A DNA stretch of 38,617 bases, taken from NCBI GenBank assembly GCA_964293585.1, contig CAXYYS010000017.1, positions 1-38,617 of the forward strand, written 5' to 3'. Both the position numbers and the translations under genes were made by a program. The notes beneath the pieces are model-generated. The model made no database searches, was not told where the DNA came from, and was given only the letters and a program-made list of their open reading frames with translations. Positions 13,999 to 22,973 of the stretch are shown in pieces. The stretch comes from JAKVKY01 sp964293585 (lineage in GTDB: Bacteria; Bacillota; Negativicutes; Acidaminococcales; Acidaminococcaceae). How positions within the stretch are numbered: position 1 is the stretch's first letter; each line of letters starts with the position of its first letter.

Positions 13999-16776
13999 TT
14001 ATTCCGCGGCTTCCGCCCAGTTTTTACCAAAAGTCACAGCGGCCAAAAGCGGCACGTCCAACTTAAAGGCTTCCATCATGGCCTTTTGCACCATAGCGCC
14101 GACCTGTTCCTTCTCAGCAGTGGTGACTTCCAGGATCAGTTCATCGTGCACCTGGAGCAGTACCCTGCTCTTAACGCCGGCCTCTTTGAGCGCCGCGTCC
14201 ACCTTCAGCATAGCCAGCTTCATGATATCCGCCGCCGTGCCCTGAATGGGCGTATTCATAGCGGTTCGCTCCGCAAAGTTACGCCGGTTAAAATTACTGC
14301 TGCGGATGTCCGGCAGATAGCGCCGCCTACCTAAGAGCGTGGTCACATAGCCTTGGCTGCGTGCCAGCTCCACGGACTGTTCCATGTATTTTTTGACACC
14401 CTGGTATCTGGCAAAATAACTTTCGATAAACTGCGCCGCTTCCTTACGGCTGGAGCCAATCTGTTTGGCCAGGCCAAAATCGCTGATACCGTAGACGATG
14501 CCAAAGTTGACAGCCTTGGCCCGTCCCCGCAGTTCCGGCGTCACCTGCTCCAGCGGCAGGCCAAAAACTTCCGCTGCCGTACGGGCATGCACGTCCTGAC
14601 CGGTACGGAAAGATTCTATCAGCAGCGGATCCTGGGCAATATGGGCCAGGATGCGCAGCTCAATCTGGGAATAATCGCAACTCATCAAATAATCGTAACC
14701 CGGTCCCGGCACGAACAGTTCCCGGATGCCCCGGCCGATTTCCGTACGGGTGGGAATATTTTGCAGGTTGGGGTCCGTACTGGACAAGCGCCCCGTCACC
14801 GTTACCAACTGCTGGAAATGAGTATGCACCCGGCCGGTCTTTTTATTAAGCAGCGGCTTTAATCCTTCCAGATAGGTGGAATAAAGTTTAGCCAAGATCC
14901 GGTACTGCAAAATAGTATCCACCAGAGGATGCTGCCCTGCCAACTGTTCCAGCACCGACACATCCGTGGAATAACCGGTCTTAGTTTTCTTGATTACCGG
15001 CAGTTGTAATTTTTCAAACAGGATAGCACCCAGCTGTTTGGGAGACTGGGGATTAAAATTCTCATCCTCGGCTTCTTTTTTAGCCTGGGCTTCCAGGTTG
15101 GCTAACTTTAAGGCAAATTCCTTATCCTTATTTTCCAGCAGCTCCGCATCTACCGTCACGCCGGCCAGTTCCATCTTGGCCAGCACCGGCACTAAAGGCA
15201 GTTCCAGCCCGCGGTACAGTTCCGTCAAATGTTTAAAGGCCAGCTGTTCCGTCAGCGCCGCCGCCACCTTGGGCAGCGCTGTTACCGTGGCCGGCAGCTC
15301 GCCAATCAGATACGTCTCCACAAGTTTTTTTAAACTGTAGTCTGTCTGGCCCGGATTATCCAGATAGGCCGCAATGCTTACATCGTCCACCAGATGGAGA
15401 GGCTGTTCTTTTTGGCACAAGGCTACCCGGTAAAGCGTTTTGCTGTCCAGTGTCCCCTTGGGACATGATGCCGTTCCCAGCCAGTGGCTAAAAATCGGCA
15501 GGGCAGCGCCCTCCAAAACATAAGCTTGCCCTCCGGCACAAAAAGCCACGCTGCCAAATTGCAAATCCGGAAGCGCGCCGCTTTCCGTGGCCAGGATCCA
15601 CACCTGCTCCTGCTGATGCGCCAGCGGTTCCAGGATTTCGGTTGCCGCTGCCACGGTAGTAAGTATTTTTTCCGCCGGCGCTGCCGGTTCAGCATTAGCA
15701 AACAAACTGAACAAATCGACTTCGCCGCCGGCCGTTTGTTTTGCTCTTGGACCATCCGCAGCGGCGTTTTGCTTTTTTGTGTGGCTAAACAAATTTCCGG
15801 TGGCGTTTTGGTCCTGCGCGTTGCCGTTTGCGTTTTCTGTTTCGCCCGGAGCGTTAGCAATTTCAGTTGTGCCCTGCATGTTGGCAAAAGCAATTTTACT
15901 GCCCGGATTTCCCAACAGCGCGGCGAAACGGGCATACAAATTTCTAAATTCTAAATCGTGCAGCAAAGCTTCGGCCTCAGCCTTAACTCCCTGCAGCTGA
16001 TACTTTTCTAACTCCAGATCCACCGGCGCCGTCAAACAAATCGTGGCCAGCTGCTTAGACAAAAGGGCGCTGTCCTTATGCTCGACCAGTTTAGCTTTTA
16101 AACTTTTACCGGCCACTTCGTCCGTATGGTCCAGCACATTTTCTACGCTGCCATACTGGCAAATTAATTTCAGTGCCGTCTTGGGTCCTACGCCCTGGAC
16201 GCCGGGAATATTATCCGAGGCATCCCCCATCAACCCTTTCAGGTCGATAAGCTGCTTAGGCGCCAGTCCCGCATATTCTTCGGCAAAAACCGCCGGCGTA
16301 TAAGTCTTGATATCACTGATACCGCGCTTGGTATAATACACACTGGTATGCTCGTTTAACAGTTGCAGCTCGTCCCGGTCACCGGTGACCACGATAACTT
16401 CCACCTTATCTTGAGCATGCTCTGCCAGAGTGCCGATGATGTCGTCCGCCTCATAATCGTCCAGTTCCAGTACCGGTACATTCAGTGCGCTAAGCACCTG
16501 CATGGCCAGAGGAAACTGAGATTTTAAATCCGGCGGCGTCGGTTTGCGCTGTCCCTTATACTCGGCAAACATTTTGGTCCTGAAGGTGACCCGGGATTTA
16601 TCAAAGGCCACAGCCATATAACGGGGCTGTACTTCTTTTAACAGCCGCAGCAGCATATTGCACAAGCCATACACCGCACCGGTGGCCACCCCTTTCCCCG
16701 TCATGAGGGGCGGCAGGGCAAAGAAAGCCCTGTGAATCAAACTGCTGCCGTCTACCACCAAAAATTTATCTGCCAT
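13999..16776 (-). CDS. polA: DNA polymerase I
   Basis: A 925-residue repair and Okazaki-fragment polymerase. The N-terminal 5' nuclease (residues 1-290) has LVVDGSSLIHRAF and DDYEADDIIGTLA. An Ala/Asn/Gln-rich linker spans about residues 295-365. The following 3'-5' exonuclease-like domain lacks the metal ligands: the usual D-x-E site reads ATES and no Y-x3-D motif is evident, so proofreading is probably absent, as in Taq and Bacillus enzymes. The polymerase domain (about 530-925) is intact, with motif A DYSQIELRILAH, motif B RGRAKAVNFGIVYG and motif C LLQVHDELILE. GAGG lies six bases before the ATG, behind an extended -10 promoter. Confidence 0.97.
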   Translation of the reverse strand: MADKFLVVDGSSLIHRAFFALPPLMTGKGVATGAVYGLCNMLLRLLKEVQPRYMAVAFDKSRVTFRTKMFAEYKGQRKPTPPDLKSQFPLAMQVLSALNVPVLELDDYEADDIIGTLAEHAQDKVEVIVVTGDRDELQLLNEHTSVYYTKRGISDIKTYTPAVFAEEYAGLAPKQLIDLKGLMGDASDNIPGVQGVGPKTALKLICQYGSVENVLDHTDEVAGKSLKAKLVEHKDSALLSKQLATICLTAPVDLELEKYQLQGVKAEAEALLHDLEFRNLYARFAALLGNPGSKIAFANMQGTTEIANAPGETENANGNAQDQNATGNLFSHTKKQNAAADGPRAKQTAGGEVDLFSLFANAEPAAPAEKILTTVAAATEILEPLAHQQEQVWILATESGALPDLQFGSVAFCAGGQAYVLEGAALPIFSHWLGTASCPKGTLDSKTLYRVALCQKEQPLHLVDDVSIAAYLDNPGQTDYSLKKLVETYLIGELPATVTALPKVAAALTEQLAFKHLTELYRGLELPLVPVLAKMELAGVTVDAELLENKDKEFALKLANLEAQAKKEAEDENFNPQSPKQLGAILFEKLQLPVIKKTKTGYSTDVSVLEQLAGQHPLVDTILQYRILAKLYSTYLEGLKPLLNKKTGRVHTHFQQLVTVTGRLSSTDPNLQNIPTRTEIGRGIRELFVPGPGYDYLMSCDYSQIELRILAHIAQDPLLIESFRTGQDVHARTAAEVFGLPLEQVTPELRGRAKAVNFGIVYGISDFGLAKQIGSSRKEAAQFIESYFARYQGVKKYMEQSVELARSQGYVTTLLGRRRYLPDIRSSNFNRRNFAERTAMNTPIQGTAADIMKLAMLKVDAALKEAGVKSRVLLQVHDELILEVTTAEKEQVGAMVQKAMMEAFKLDVPLLAAVTFGKNWAEAAE

Positions 16777-16812
16777 GATCTACCTCGCTGCCCTAAAAAT
16801 TTTCTGTGTACT

Positions 16813-16821
16813 ATTATACCA
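16813..16821 (-). promoter_or_regulatory. Extended -10 promoter for polA
   Basis: TGGTATAAT on the minus strand is a perfect extended -10; only a weak TTACCG is found at -35 spacing. It lies about 37 bases before the polA ATG and directly behind the aminotransferase terminator. Confidence 0.65.
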
Positions 16822-16828
16822 TACAAAC

Positions 16829-16864
16829 TAAAAACGGTAAGCTACCCGCAGGTAACTTACCGTT
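16829..16864 (-). terminator. Intrinsic terminator of the aminotransferase gene
   Basis: AACGGTAAG pairs with CTTACCGTT with further inner pairing (TACC/GGTA), followed on the minus strand by TTTTTAG. It begins 14 bases after the stop codon and isolates the gene from polA. Confidence 0.85.
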
Positions 16865-16877
16865 GAAAAATTTTAAA

Positions 16878-18062
16878 TTACAGGCATTCCTTAATGGCTT
16901 TAGCCATGCGGGCAATACCTTCCTTGATCCGGTCGTCCGGCATGTTGGAGAAGTTAACGCGCAGGCTGCGGACGGACTTGCCGTTGGGATAGAAAGCGCC
17001 GCCGATAACGGCAGCTACCTTCATCTCGATGCACTTGGTGAACACAGCTTTGGCGCTGCATCCCTTGGGCAGGGTTACCCACAGGAACAAACCGCCTTGC
17101 GGATGAGTAAATTCCACGCCTTGCGGGAATTCCTTAGCCATACACTCCAGGATTAAATCGCGGCGATGTTTGTACAGTGCAATAATCTCTTTGACATGGG
17201 CATCCAGGTCGCAGTTATCCATATAGGCATCGGCCACACCCTGGTCAAAGTTACTGGTGTGCAGGTCGGCGCTCTGTTTAATCTTCACGAATTCCTGTAC
17301 GAACTCATGCTTACCGGAAATCCAGCCTAAACGCAGACCGGGGCAGAAAATCTTGGAGAAAGTGCCCAGGAACATAACCAGGCCTTTGGTATCCATGGAC
17401 TTTAAGGTCGGAGACATCTTGCCATCATAACGGAGCTCTCCGTAAGGATCATCTTCCAGGACCGGCAGATCGTATTTATTAATGACTTCCATGAATTTCT
17501 TACGGCGCTCGATAGTCCAGCTGATACCGGTAGGATTCTGGAATTCAGGAATTACATAAATAAATTTGCAGCGCGGCGTAGTAGCCAGGATCTTATCCAG
17601 TTCTTCCGGAATGATGCCTTCCTTGTCGGTAGGCACTTCTTTGAACACCGGCTCATAAGCATTGAAAGCGTTGATAGCGCCCAGATAAGAGGGGCTCTCG
17701 CACAGCACCACATCACCGGGATCCAGGAACAGCTTGCCGGCAAAATCCAGACATTGCTGAGAACCCGTGGTGATTAAAATATCATTGGCGTCAGCAGGCG
17801 TATTATATTTTTCCTGCATGCGCTTAGCAATCTTGGCGCGCAGAGTAGGACGGCCTTCTGTCGTAGCGTATTGCAACAGCTGGCGGCCTTCTTTTAAAAC
17901 CAGGTCATGAGAAACCTTCGCGATATCTTCTACCGGGAATAATTCCGGTGCGGGCAGACCGCCGGCAAAGGAAATAATATCCGGTTGAGCCGTCAGTTTT
18001 AACAGTTCTCTGATCTCGGACGCTTGCATGCGTTCCATTCTCTTGGCAAATTTAACAGCCAT
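16878..18062 (-). CDS. PLP-dependent aminotransferase, class I/II (LysN/2-aminoadipate type)
   Basis: A 394-residue fold-type I aminotransferase. IISFAGGLPAPELFPVE near residue 30 is the hallmark of the subgroup that includes 2-aminoadipate aminotransferase LysN and the MocR catalytic domains. TTGSQQCLDFAGKLF, PEFQNPTGISW, LEDDPYGELRYDG and GTFSKIFCPGLRLGW follow, with the Schiff-base Lys near residue 234 in the last. There is no DNA-binding domain, so it is an enzyme rather than a MocR regulator. Substrates could include aromatic, branched or aminoadipate-type amino acids and cannot be fixed. ATG 18060-18062 (MAVKFAKRM) follows AGGGGGAAAG; an upstream TTG overlaps this site. With glutamate dehydrogenase upstream it could feed 2-oxoglutarate/glutamate-linked amino acid fermentation. 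Confidence 0.9.
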   Translation of the reverse strand: MAVKFAKRMERMQASEIRELLKLTAQPDIISFAGGLPAPELFPVEDIAKVSHDLVLKEGRQLLQYATTEGRPTLRAKIAKRMQEKYNTPADANDILITTGSQQCLDFAGKLFLDPGDVVLCESPSYLGAINAFNAYEPVFKEVPTDKEGIIPEELDKILATTPRCKFIYVIPEFQNPTGISWTIERRKKFMEVINKYDLPVLEDDPYGELRYDGKMSPTLKSMDTKGLVMFLGTFSKIFCPGLRLGWISGKHEFVQEFVKIKQSADLHTSNFDQGVADAYMDNCDLDAHVKEIIALYKHRRDLILECMAKEFPQGVEFTHPQGGLFLWVTLPKGCSAKAVFTKCIEMKVAAVIGGAFYPNGKSVRSLRVNFSNMPDDRIKEGIARMAKAIKECL

Positions 18063-18130
18063 AATTTTCTTTCCCCCTAACAAAGTAACACAAATTTATG
18101 TTTTCAGGTCTTTATCGGCCCGTGTTTACA

Positions 18131-18159
18131 ATTTTAGCACCGTCACCAGTCACTGTCAA
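18131..18159 (-). promoter_or_regulatory. Promoter of the aminotransferase gene
   Basis: Consensus TTGACA (18154-18159), a 17-base spacer and TAAAAT (18131-18136) on the minus strand, about 70 bases before the ATG. Confidence 0.82.
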
Positions 18160-18224
18160 CGGCTTTAGCAAAATATTTTTGCGAGGGCCATCTTTGGGTG
18201 CCGCCCGGTTTTCTACAAGCAAAA

Positions 18225-18260
18225 AAGAAGACCCGCAGTACCGGACCGCAGGTCTTCTTC
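18225..18260 (-). terminator. Intrinsic terminator of glutamate dehydrogenase
   Basis: AAGAAGACCTGCGGT and its near-complement form a long stem around CCGGTA, followed on the minus strand by TTTTTTGC. It starts eleven bases after the gdh stop. Confidence 0.88.
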
Positions 18261-18270
18261 AACTAATTTT

Positions 18271-19506
18271 TTAGAACTGGCCGCGATTCTTCATAGCCTT
18301 GGTGATACGGCTCAGAGCAGAAATATAAGCAGCTACACGCATGCTGACCTTATACTCTACAGCCAGAGCATAAACTTCTTTGAAAGCCTTAACCATCAAA
18401 GCCGTTTGTTTCTCAATAACTTCTTCCTCGGTCCAGAAATAACGATACAGGTTCTGTACCCATTCGAAGTAAGAAACGGTTACGCCGCCGCCGTTAGCCA
18501 GGATATCCGGAATCAGCAGTACGCCATTCTTGTCCTGGATCTTGTCAGCATCCGGAGTGGTAGGACCGTTAGCGCCTTCGCAAATAATCTTAGCCTTAAT
18601 CTTGGCTGCATTCGCCTTGGTGATCTGGCCTTCCATTGCGCAGGGGAACAGGACGTTAACCTCCAGCTCCAGCAGTTCTTCGTTAGAAATGGCTTTGCTG
18701 CCCTTGTACTTAACAACGCTGCCGGTCTTTTTAACATGAGCTTCCAGATCGTAAGGATCAAAACCCTTAGGATTGTAGATAGCGCCGTAAACATCAGAAA
18801 CTGCTACAACCTTTAAACCGGCGTCATGCGCCAGTTTAGCCGTCCAGCTGCCAACGTTACCAAAACCTTGTACAGCGCAGGTAGCTTTCTTGGGGTTAAT
18901 CTTCTTAACCTTCAAAGCTTCCACGCCGGCGGTTACCACGCCGCGGCCGGTAGCTGCCGTACGTCCCAGGCTGCCGCCTACGGACAAGTCTTTACCGGTA
19001 ATGAAGCCCGGTTCAAACTGGCCTTTAATCTTGCTGTATTCATCCATCATCCAGCCCATGATCTTAGCATTGGTGTTCATGTCCGGAGCAGGAATGTCTA
19101 ACTTCTCGCCGATAAAGAAAGCAATCTTATCAATGTAACCTCTGGTCAAAGCTTCCAATTCACGCTCAGACAACTTGGAAACATCTACGATAATACCGCC
19201 CTTGCCGCCGCCATAAGGCAGACCGGCAACCGCACACTTGCAGCTCATCCAGAAAGCTAAGGTCCTGACTTCATCCGCATTCACGTTTTGATGATAACGA
19301 ACGCCGCCCTTAGCCGGTCCCATAACCGTACTGTGCTGGCAACGATAGCCGGTAAATACTTCTACGTGGCCGTCATCCATCTTCACAGGAATACTAACTT
19401 CCAGCAGACGTTCGGGATGCTCGACGATCGCAGCAGCGCCCGGGTCCAGCTTCATAGCCTTAATGGCCGCTTTCAGTGGAATTTGAGATTGTTCAAAAAG
19501 TCCCAT
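18271..19506 (-). CDS. gdhA: Glutamate dehydrogenase
   Basis: A 411-residue cytosolic enzyme that oxidatively deaminates glutamate to 2-oxoglutarate and ammonia, or the reverse. The glutamate-binding segment GPAKGGVRYH (near residue 63) and CKCAVAGLPYGGGKGGI (near residues 88-105) hold the conserved lysines. The Rossmann motif reads VQGFGNVGSW near residue 213, and EGANGPTTPDAD and DILANGGGVTVSYFEW come later. The length fits the hexameric 410-420 residue catabolic type often NAD-dependent, but cofactor choice is inferred. AAAGGAGGAG is close to the ATG, and the near-consensus promoter and strong terminator make it a single-gene unit, consistent with high expression in a glutamate fermenter. 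Confidence 0.96.
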   Translation of the reverse strand: MGLFEQSQIPLKAAIKAMKLDPGAAAIVEHPERLLEVSIPVKMDDGHVEVFTGYRCQHSTVMGPAKGGVRYHQNVNADEVRTLAFWMSCKCAVAGLPYGGGKGGIIVDVSKLSERELEALTRGYIDKIAFFIGEKLDIPAPDMNTNAKIMGWMMDEYSKIKGQFEPGFITGKDLSVGGSLGRTAATGRGVVTAGVEALKVKKINPKKATCAVQGFGNVGSWTAKLAHDAGLKVVAVSDVYGAIYNPKGFDPYDLEAHVKKTGSVVKYKGSKAISNEELLELEVNVLFPCAMEGQITKANAAKIKAKIICEGANGPTTPDADKIQDKNGVLLIPDILANGGGVTVSYFEWVQNLYRYFWTEEEVIEKQTALMVKAFKEVYALAVEYKVSMRVAAYISALSRITKAMKNRGQF

Positions 19507-19552
19507 GTTAATCTCCTCCTTTAAAATAAAATAGCGACTTCCTGCTAAAAAT

Positions 19553-19581
19553 ATTATACTCTATTCCCTCAATAATGTCTA
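19553..19581 (-). promoter_or_regulatory. Promoter of gdhA
   Basis: TAGACA (19576-19581; five of six consensus bases), a 17-base spacer and perfect TATAAT (19553-19558) on the minus strand, 47 bases before the ATG. Confidence 0.82.
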
Positions 19582-19635
19582 TAATATGTAACACCTTAAA
19601 CAGTTATTTCCATATTTCTCTCATATTTATTTGCT

Positions 19636-20850
19636 TTATTTGCGCCTCTGAAACTCCGCATAAATTTGGCCAAAGTCCACACCGCCGACAACTTTGCCCC
19701 GGTACATGGTACTCAATTCCTCCATACCGTTACGCAGATGTTTGGAAGTGATGCCGTGCTCCACCGCAGAAAGATAGGCTTCTACGAAAGCCGCCAGATG
19801 ATCGCAGCCTTTCAGGATGGAACCGTCCACCACTTTCGTCACATGGCCCCGGTGCTCCCGCAGGAACTTGGCTAAATCTTCTTCTGTTGTAAAAATTTGC
19901 ATCTGCCCGTCCAGGCGGCACTTGTTAGCAAATTCATTTTCTGTATAGTAGTTAATATCCTGATGCCAGGCCGCCGGCAGCAGCGGCAATAATTTTTCTG
20001 AAACCTGTTCCTTCTCAATCTGTTTGATCAGATTGTCCAACCCTTTGATAGAACGTTTTACCGGCGAGATAATATCCCGGGTTAAAACTTCGGGCAGATC
20101 GTGGAACAAACCGCACAAAAAATCATTCGCAATCCTGTCGTCGTCGGCGCCAATCTGGACGGAGCAAAAATAAGCCAGGATAGCCACGATAAGCACATGA
20201 CCCATGACGGAAGTTTCCGGGACGCGGGGCGATTGGGCCCAGCGTTTCTGGAAACGCAGCTGCCCTACCAGGTCCACGAACTTGCTGGTCTTGCCGTGGA
20301 GCGCCAGTTTTTGCACGCCGGCCAGATCGTAATGATCCTCAATCTCGTTGGCAATGGCGGCCCGTGTCTCTTCCACGCCGTAGATGCCCTGGTTAAAATG
20401 GTAGATGATGTTAAATTCCCACTGGGTGGCCAGATAGTGCGCCGCACTCAGCAGTTTTTTCTCCAGGGGATAGTAATCCGGCTCGTTAAAATATTTTTGC
20501 ATCCGCTTAAAGAAGGCCGGATCCACCGAATTTAGTAAAGTCTCCAGCTCGTTAAAGACCCACTGGTTTAATTCGTGGCCGTGTACCCGCATCAGCTCGT
20601 GAAAAATCGGCGGCTTAATATCTGTCAGCACGATGCGGTGCAAGAATTCCATGATGCCGCCTTCAGCCAAAACCTTCCAGTTAATCTTGGCGCCATGGTC
20701 CTGTTCCTCGTAACGCGCCAGCACATACAGGATCATCATCTTATGTGCCTGCTTATCCAGTTCCGTAAACCCGCCCGGACGGATATGATCGTTCCAGCGC
20801 TGGATATGCGCCGCCTCATACAAAAATTCTATAAAAGCTTTGTTCAGCAT
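19636..20850 (-). CDS. HD-domain phosphohydrolase (YfbR/5'-deoxynucleotidase-like)
   Basis: A 404-residue protein whose second half has the layout of HD-superfamily metal-dependent phosphohydrolases: SVMGHVLIVAILAYF (first His), FLCGLFHDLPEVLTRDIISP with the central His-Asp near residue 255, and a later Asp in KGCDHLAAFVEAYLS. The PEVLTRDI context resembles YfbR-type 5'-nucleotidases that hydrolyse deoxynucleoside monophosphates. The N-terminal 200 residues are helical and less recognisable, possibly a duplicated degenerate domain (HYLATQWEFNIIYHFNQ). Substrate is therefore tentative. ATG 20848-20850 (MLNKAFIEFLYEAAHIQRW) has AAGGAG eight bases upstream; longer in-frame extensions would cover the promoter. 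It is divergent from the pot operon. Confidence 0.8.
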   Translation of the reverse strand: MLNKAFIEFLYEAAHIQRWNDHIRPGGFTELDKQAHKMMILYVLARYEEQDHGAKINWKVLAEGGIMEFLHRIVLTDIKPPIFHELMRVHGHELNQWVFNELETLLNSVDPAFFKRMQKYFNEPDYYPLEKKLLSAAHYLATQWEFNIIYHFNQGIYGVEETRAAIANEIEDHYDLAGVQKLALHGKTSKFVDLVGQLRFQKRWAQSPRVPETSVMGHVLIVAILAYFCSVQIGADDDRIANDFLCGLFHDLPEVLTRDIISPVKRSIKGLDNLIKQIEKEQVSEKLLPLLPAAWHQDINYYTENEFANKCRLDGQMQIFTTEEDLAKFLREHRGHVTKVVDGSILKGCDHLAAFVEAYLSAVEHGITSKHLRNGMEELSTMYRGKVVGGVDFGQIYAEFQRRK

Positions 20851-20958
20851 AATGCAAACTCCTTTCGGTGTTACCACCTGGTTCCGCCATACCGTGCACA
20901 CCTTATGCCGCCGTTTTGGCTTCCAGGCAGCCGCCCTGCCACTTTTATACCTATTATA
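20851..20958 (-). promoter_or_regulatory. Promoter and structured leader of the HD-domain gene
   Basis: A TATAAT (20953-20958) lacks a convincing -35. The roughly 95-base leader is GC-rich and can form GGCAG-GGCGG-CTGCC and, next to the ribosome site, GGTG-GTAA-CACC, a hairpin with a GNRA loop ending four bases before AAGGAG. The sequence AGGTGGTAACACCG superficially resembles the T-box antiterminator core, but the leader is too short for a full T-box and the gene is not amino-acid related. Translation control by the last hairpin is possible. Confidence 0.4.
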
Positions 20959-21023
20959 TAACAAACCCCGGCCAAAATATACTCCGCCCCCGGGAAGAAT
21001 CTGTAAACTTTTAAAAATATTTA

Positions 21024-21052
21024 TTGATATTCACAGGCTTTATGGATATAAT
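21024..21052 (+). promoter_or_regulatory. Promoter of the potABCD operon
   Basis: TTGATA (21024-21029), a 17-base spacer and perfect TATAAT (21047-21052), about 60 bases before the potA ATG. The rest of the 21059-21111 leader shows no strong structure. Confidence 0.82.
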
Positions 21053-21111
21053 AAAGTGATTTAGAATGTAGTTTTTTAATTTAGGCAAAGAAAGGTTGTG
21101 ACAAGCGCAAA

Positions 21112-22119
21112 ATGGAGCAGATGATACAACTGGAAGGCATCACCAAAAAGTTTGGTGCCAATTTAATCATCCCCACCCTGAATCTTTCGATTAATGATGG
21201 GGAATTTTTGACCCTTTTGGGTCCCTCCGGTTGTGGTAAAACCACTTTATTACGTATGATTGCAGGTCTGGAAACTCCTACCACCGGTAAGATTGTCCTG
21301 GATGGTAAGGATGTGACCCACCTGCCTCCTTATAAACGCGATGTGAACATGGTGTTTCAGAACTACGCCCTGTTTCCGCACATGAATGTTGAAGAAAATA
21401 TTTATTTTGGTTTGAAGATGAAAAAAGTTCCCGAAGCAGAAGCGGCGGAACGCGTTTCCCAGGTCCTGTACCTGACCCAGCTGGAAGAATTCCGCGAGCG
21501 CCGGCCCCAACAGATGAGCGGCGGTCAGCAACAGCGTGTGGCCATCGCCCGTGCCCTGGTCAACAATCCCAAGGTACTGCTATTGGATGAACCCCTGGGC
21601 GCCCTGGATTACCAGCTGCGTAAAAAACTGCAGCTGGAATTAAAAAATCTGCAGCGCAGCCTGGGTTTAACTTTTATTTACGTAACTCATGACCAGGAAG
21701 AAGCTCTCACCATGAGTGACCGCATCGTGGTCATGAATAAGGGTATCATCCAGCAGGACGGTCACCCGGATGCCATTTATCATCAGCCTAAGAATAAATT
21801 TGTCGCCAAGTTTATCGGTGAAAGTAATTTCTTTGAGATTGGTGACAGCGTCTACGCCCTGCGCCCCGAAAAACTAAACCTCTGCCTGGAAGAAGACTGC
21901 GCGGAAGGTAAAGAAACGCAGCATCCGGCACCTCAATTTTTTGGCAGCGTGGTGGATATCGTCTTCTATGGCACCATTGATAAAGTCTTTATTCGTCTGG
22001 ACAACTCTAACCAGGTCGTCGTAGCGTATCAGTATTTTGACGACGTGAAACGCTGGAAGGTGGACGACCGCGTCGGTATCTGGTGGTATGAGCGGGACGG
22101 GGTGAAGGTAGAACAATGA
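21112..22119 (+). CDS. potA: Spermidine/putrescine ABC transporter ATPase
   Basis: A 335-residue cytosolic ATPase that powers polyamine import. Motifs are Walker A GPSGCGKT near residues 40-47, Q-loop FQNYALFPHM, signature MSGGQQQRVAIARAL, Walker B VLLLDEPLGALD and switch YVTHDQEEALTMSDR. A C-terminal TOBE-type domain begins near residue 240, somewhat shorter than in the 378-residue E. coli PotA. ATG 21112 is the first in-frame start; a second ATG three codons on is possible, since the nearest AAAGG site is unusually far from the first. The TGA overlaps the potB start as ATGA, indicating translational coupling. Confidence 0.94.
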   Translation: MEQMIQLEGITKKFGANLIIPTLNLSINDGEFLTLLGPSGCGKTTLLRMIAGLETPTTGKIVLDGKDVTHLPPYKRDVNMVFQNYALFPHMNVEENIYFGLKMKKVPEAEAAERVSQVLYLTQLEEFRERRPQQMSGGQQQRVAIARALVNNPKVLLLDEPLGALDYQLRKKLQLELKNLQRSLGLTFIYVTHDQEEALTMSDRIVVMNKGIIQQDGHPDAIYHQPKNKFVAKFIGESNFFEIGDSVYALRPEKLNLCLEEDCAEGKETQHPAPQFFGSVVDIVFYGTIDKVFIRLDNSNQVVVAYQYFDDVKRWKVDDRVGIWWYERDGVKVEQ

Positions 22120-22973
22120 AGAACGGGAAACTTTTAGTAGCTCCTACCGTGCTCTGGCTGTGCATCTTCTTCATTATCCCCATGCTCATCGTCGTAGCAG
22201 TTTCTTTCGCCAGCCGTACACCGTATGGACAGGTGGTTTTTAACTGGACCTTTAGTAACTACCAGAGGTTCGCGGAAACTTTATATATCTCCATCTTCGG
22301 CCAGACCCTGGTGGTAGCTTTCGTGACCACTGTGGCTACCATCCTGATGGGTTATCCTATAGCCTGGTCCATCGCCAAGCTGCCTAAAAAATGGCAGCAG
22401 CCGGGCCTGGTTATTGTTATGGCCCCTTTCTGGATTAACTTTTTAATTCGTTCTTACGCCTGGGTCATCATCTTAAGAAGCCAGGGCGTCATCAACACGA
22501 TTTTATTAAAACTGGGTCTGATCACCACGCCTTTGCAGATGTTATACAACGAAGGCGCCGTGATGCTGGGCATGATTTACGCCCTGCTGCCGTTCATGGT
22601 GCTGCCCATTTACGTTTCTATCGAACAACTGGACCGGCGTCTCCTGGAAGCGGCGGCTGATTTAGGCGCTGCTCCCATGACAGCTTTCCGTAAGATTACC
22701 CTGCCTTTAACCATGCCGGGTATTGCGGCCGGAACCATCCTGGTCTTTATTTCCTCCCTGGGCATGTTCGTAGTCCCGGACGTGATGGGCGGCGCTAAAT
22801 CCGCCCTTATCGGCAATCTGATTCAGAACCAGTTCCTGTCTGCCAGGGATTGGCCTTTCGGCTCCGCTTTGTCCATCGTCCTGGCCGTACTGTCTCTGTT
22901 ACTCATCATGCTGTATTACAAAGTCCTGAATACCCAGAAGGGAGGCGCTGACGATGCAAAAGACGTGGCGTAG
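22116..22973 (+). CDS. potB: Spermidine/putrescine ABC transporter permease 1
   Basis: A 285-residue inner-membrane permease with about six helices. The N-terminal helix is VLWLCIFFIIPMLIVVAVSF, and the cytoplasmic EAA loop near residues 183-205 reads LEAAADLGAAPMTAFRKITL, ending with the P-M-PGI that contacts the ATPase. It overlaps potA by four bases and potC by twenty, so the three are translated as a coupled unit. Homologous to PotB/PotH; polyamine specificity is assigned from the operon as a whole. Confidence 0.94.
   Translation: MKNGKLLVAPTVLWLCIFFIIPMLIVVAVSFASRTPYGQVVFNWTFSNYQRFAETLYISIFGQTLVVAFVTTVATILMGYPIAWSIAKLPKKWQQPGLVIVMAPFWINFLIRSYAWVIILRSQGVINTILLKLGLITTPLQMLYNEGAVMLGMIYALLPFMVLPIYVSIEQLDRRLLEAAADLGAAPMTAFRKITLPLTMPGIAAGTILVFISSLGMFVVPDVMGGAKSALIGNLIQNQFLSARDWPFGSALSIVLAVLSLLLIMLYYKVLNTQKGGADDAKDVA

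Noticed and set aside
20851..20960. A complete T-box riboswitch before the HD-domain gene
   Set aside because: Only an antiterminator-like string is present. There is no room for the specifier stem and the downstream gene is not amino-acid related.
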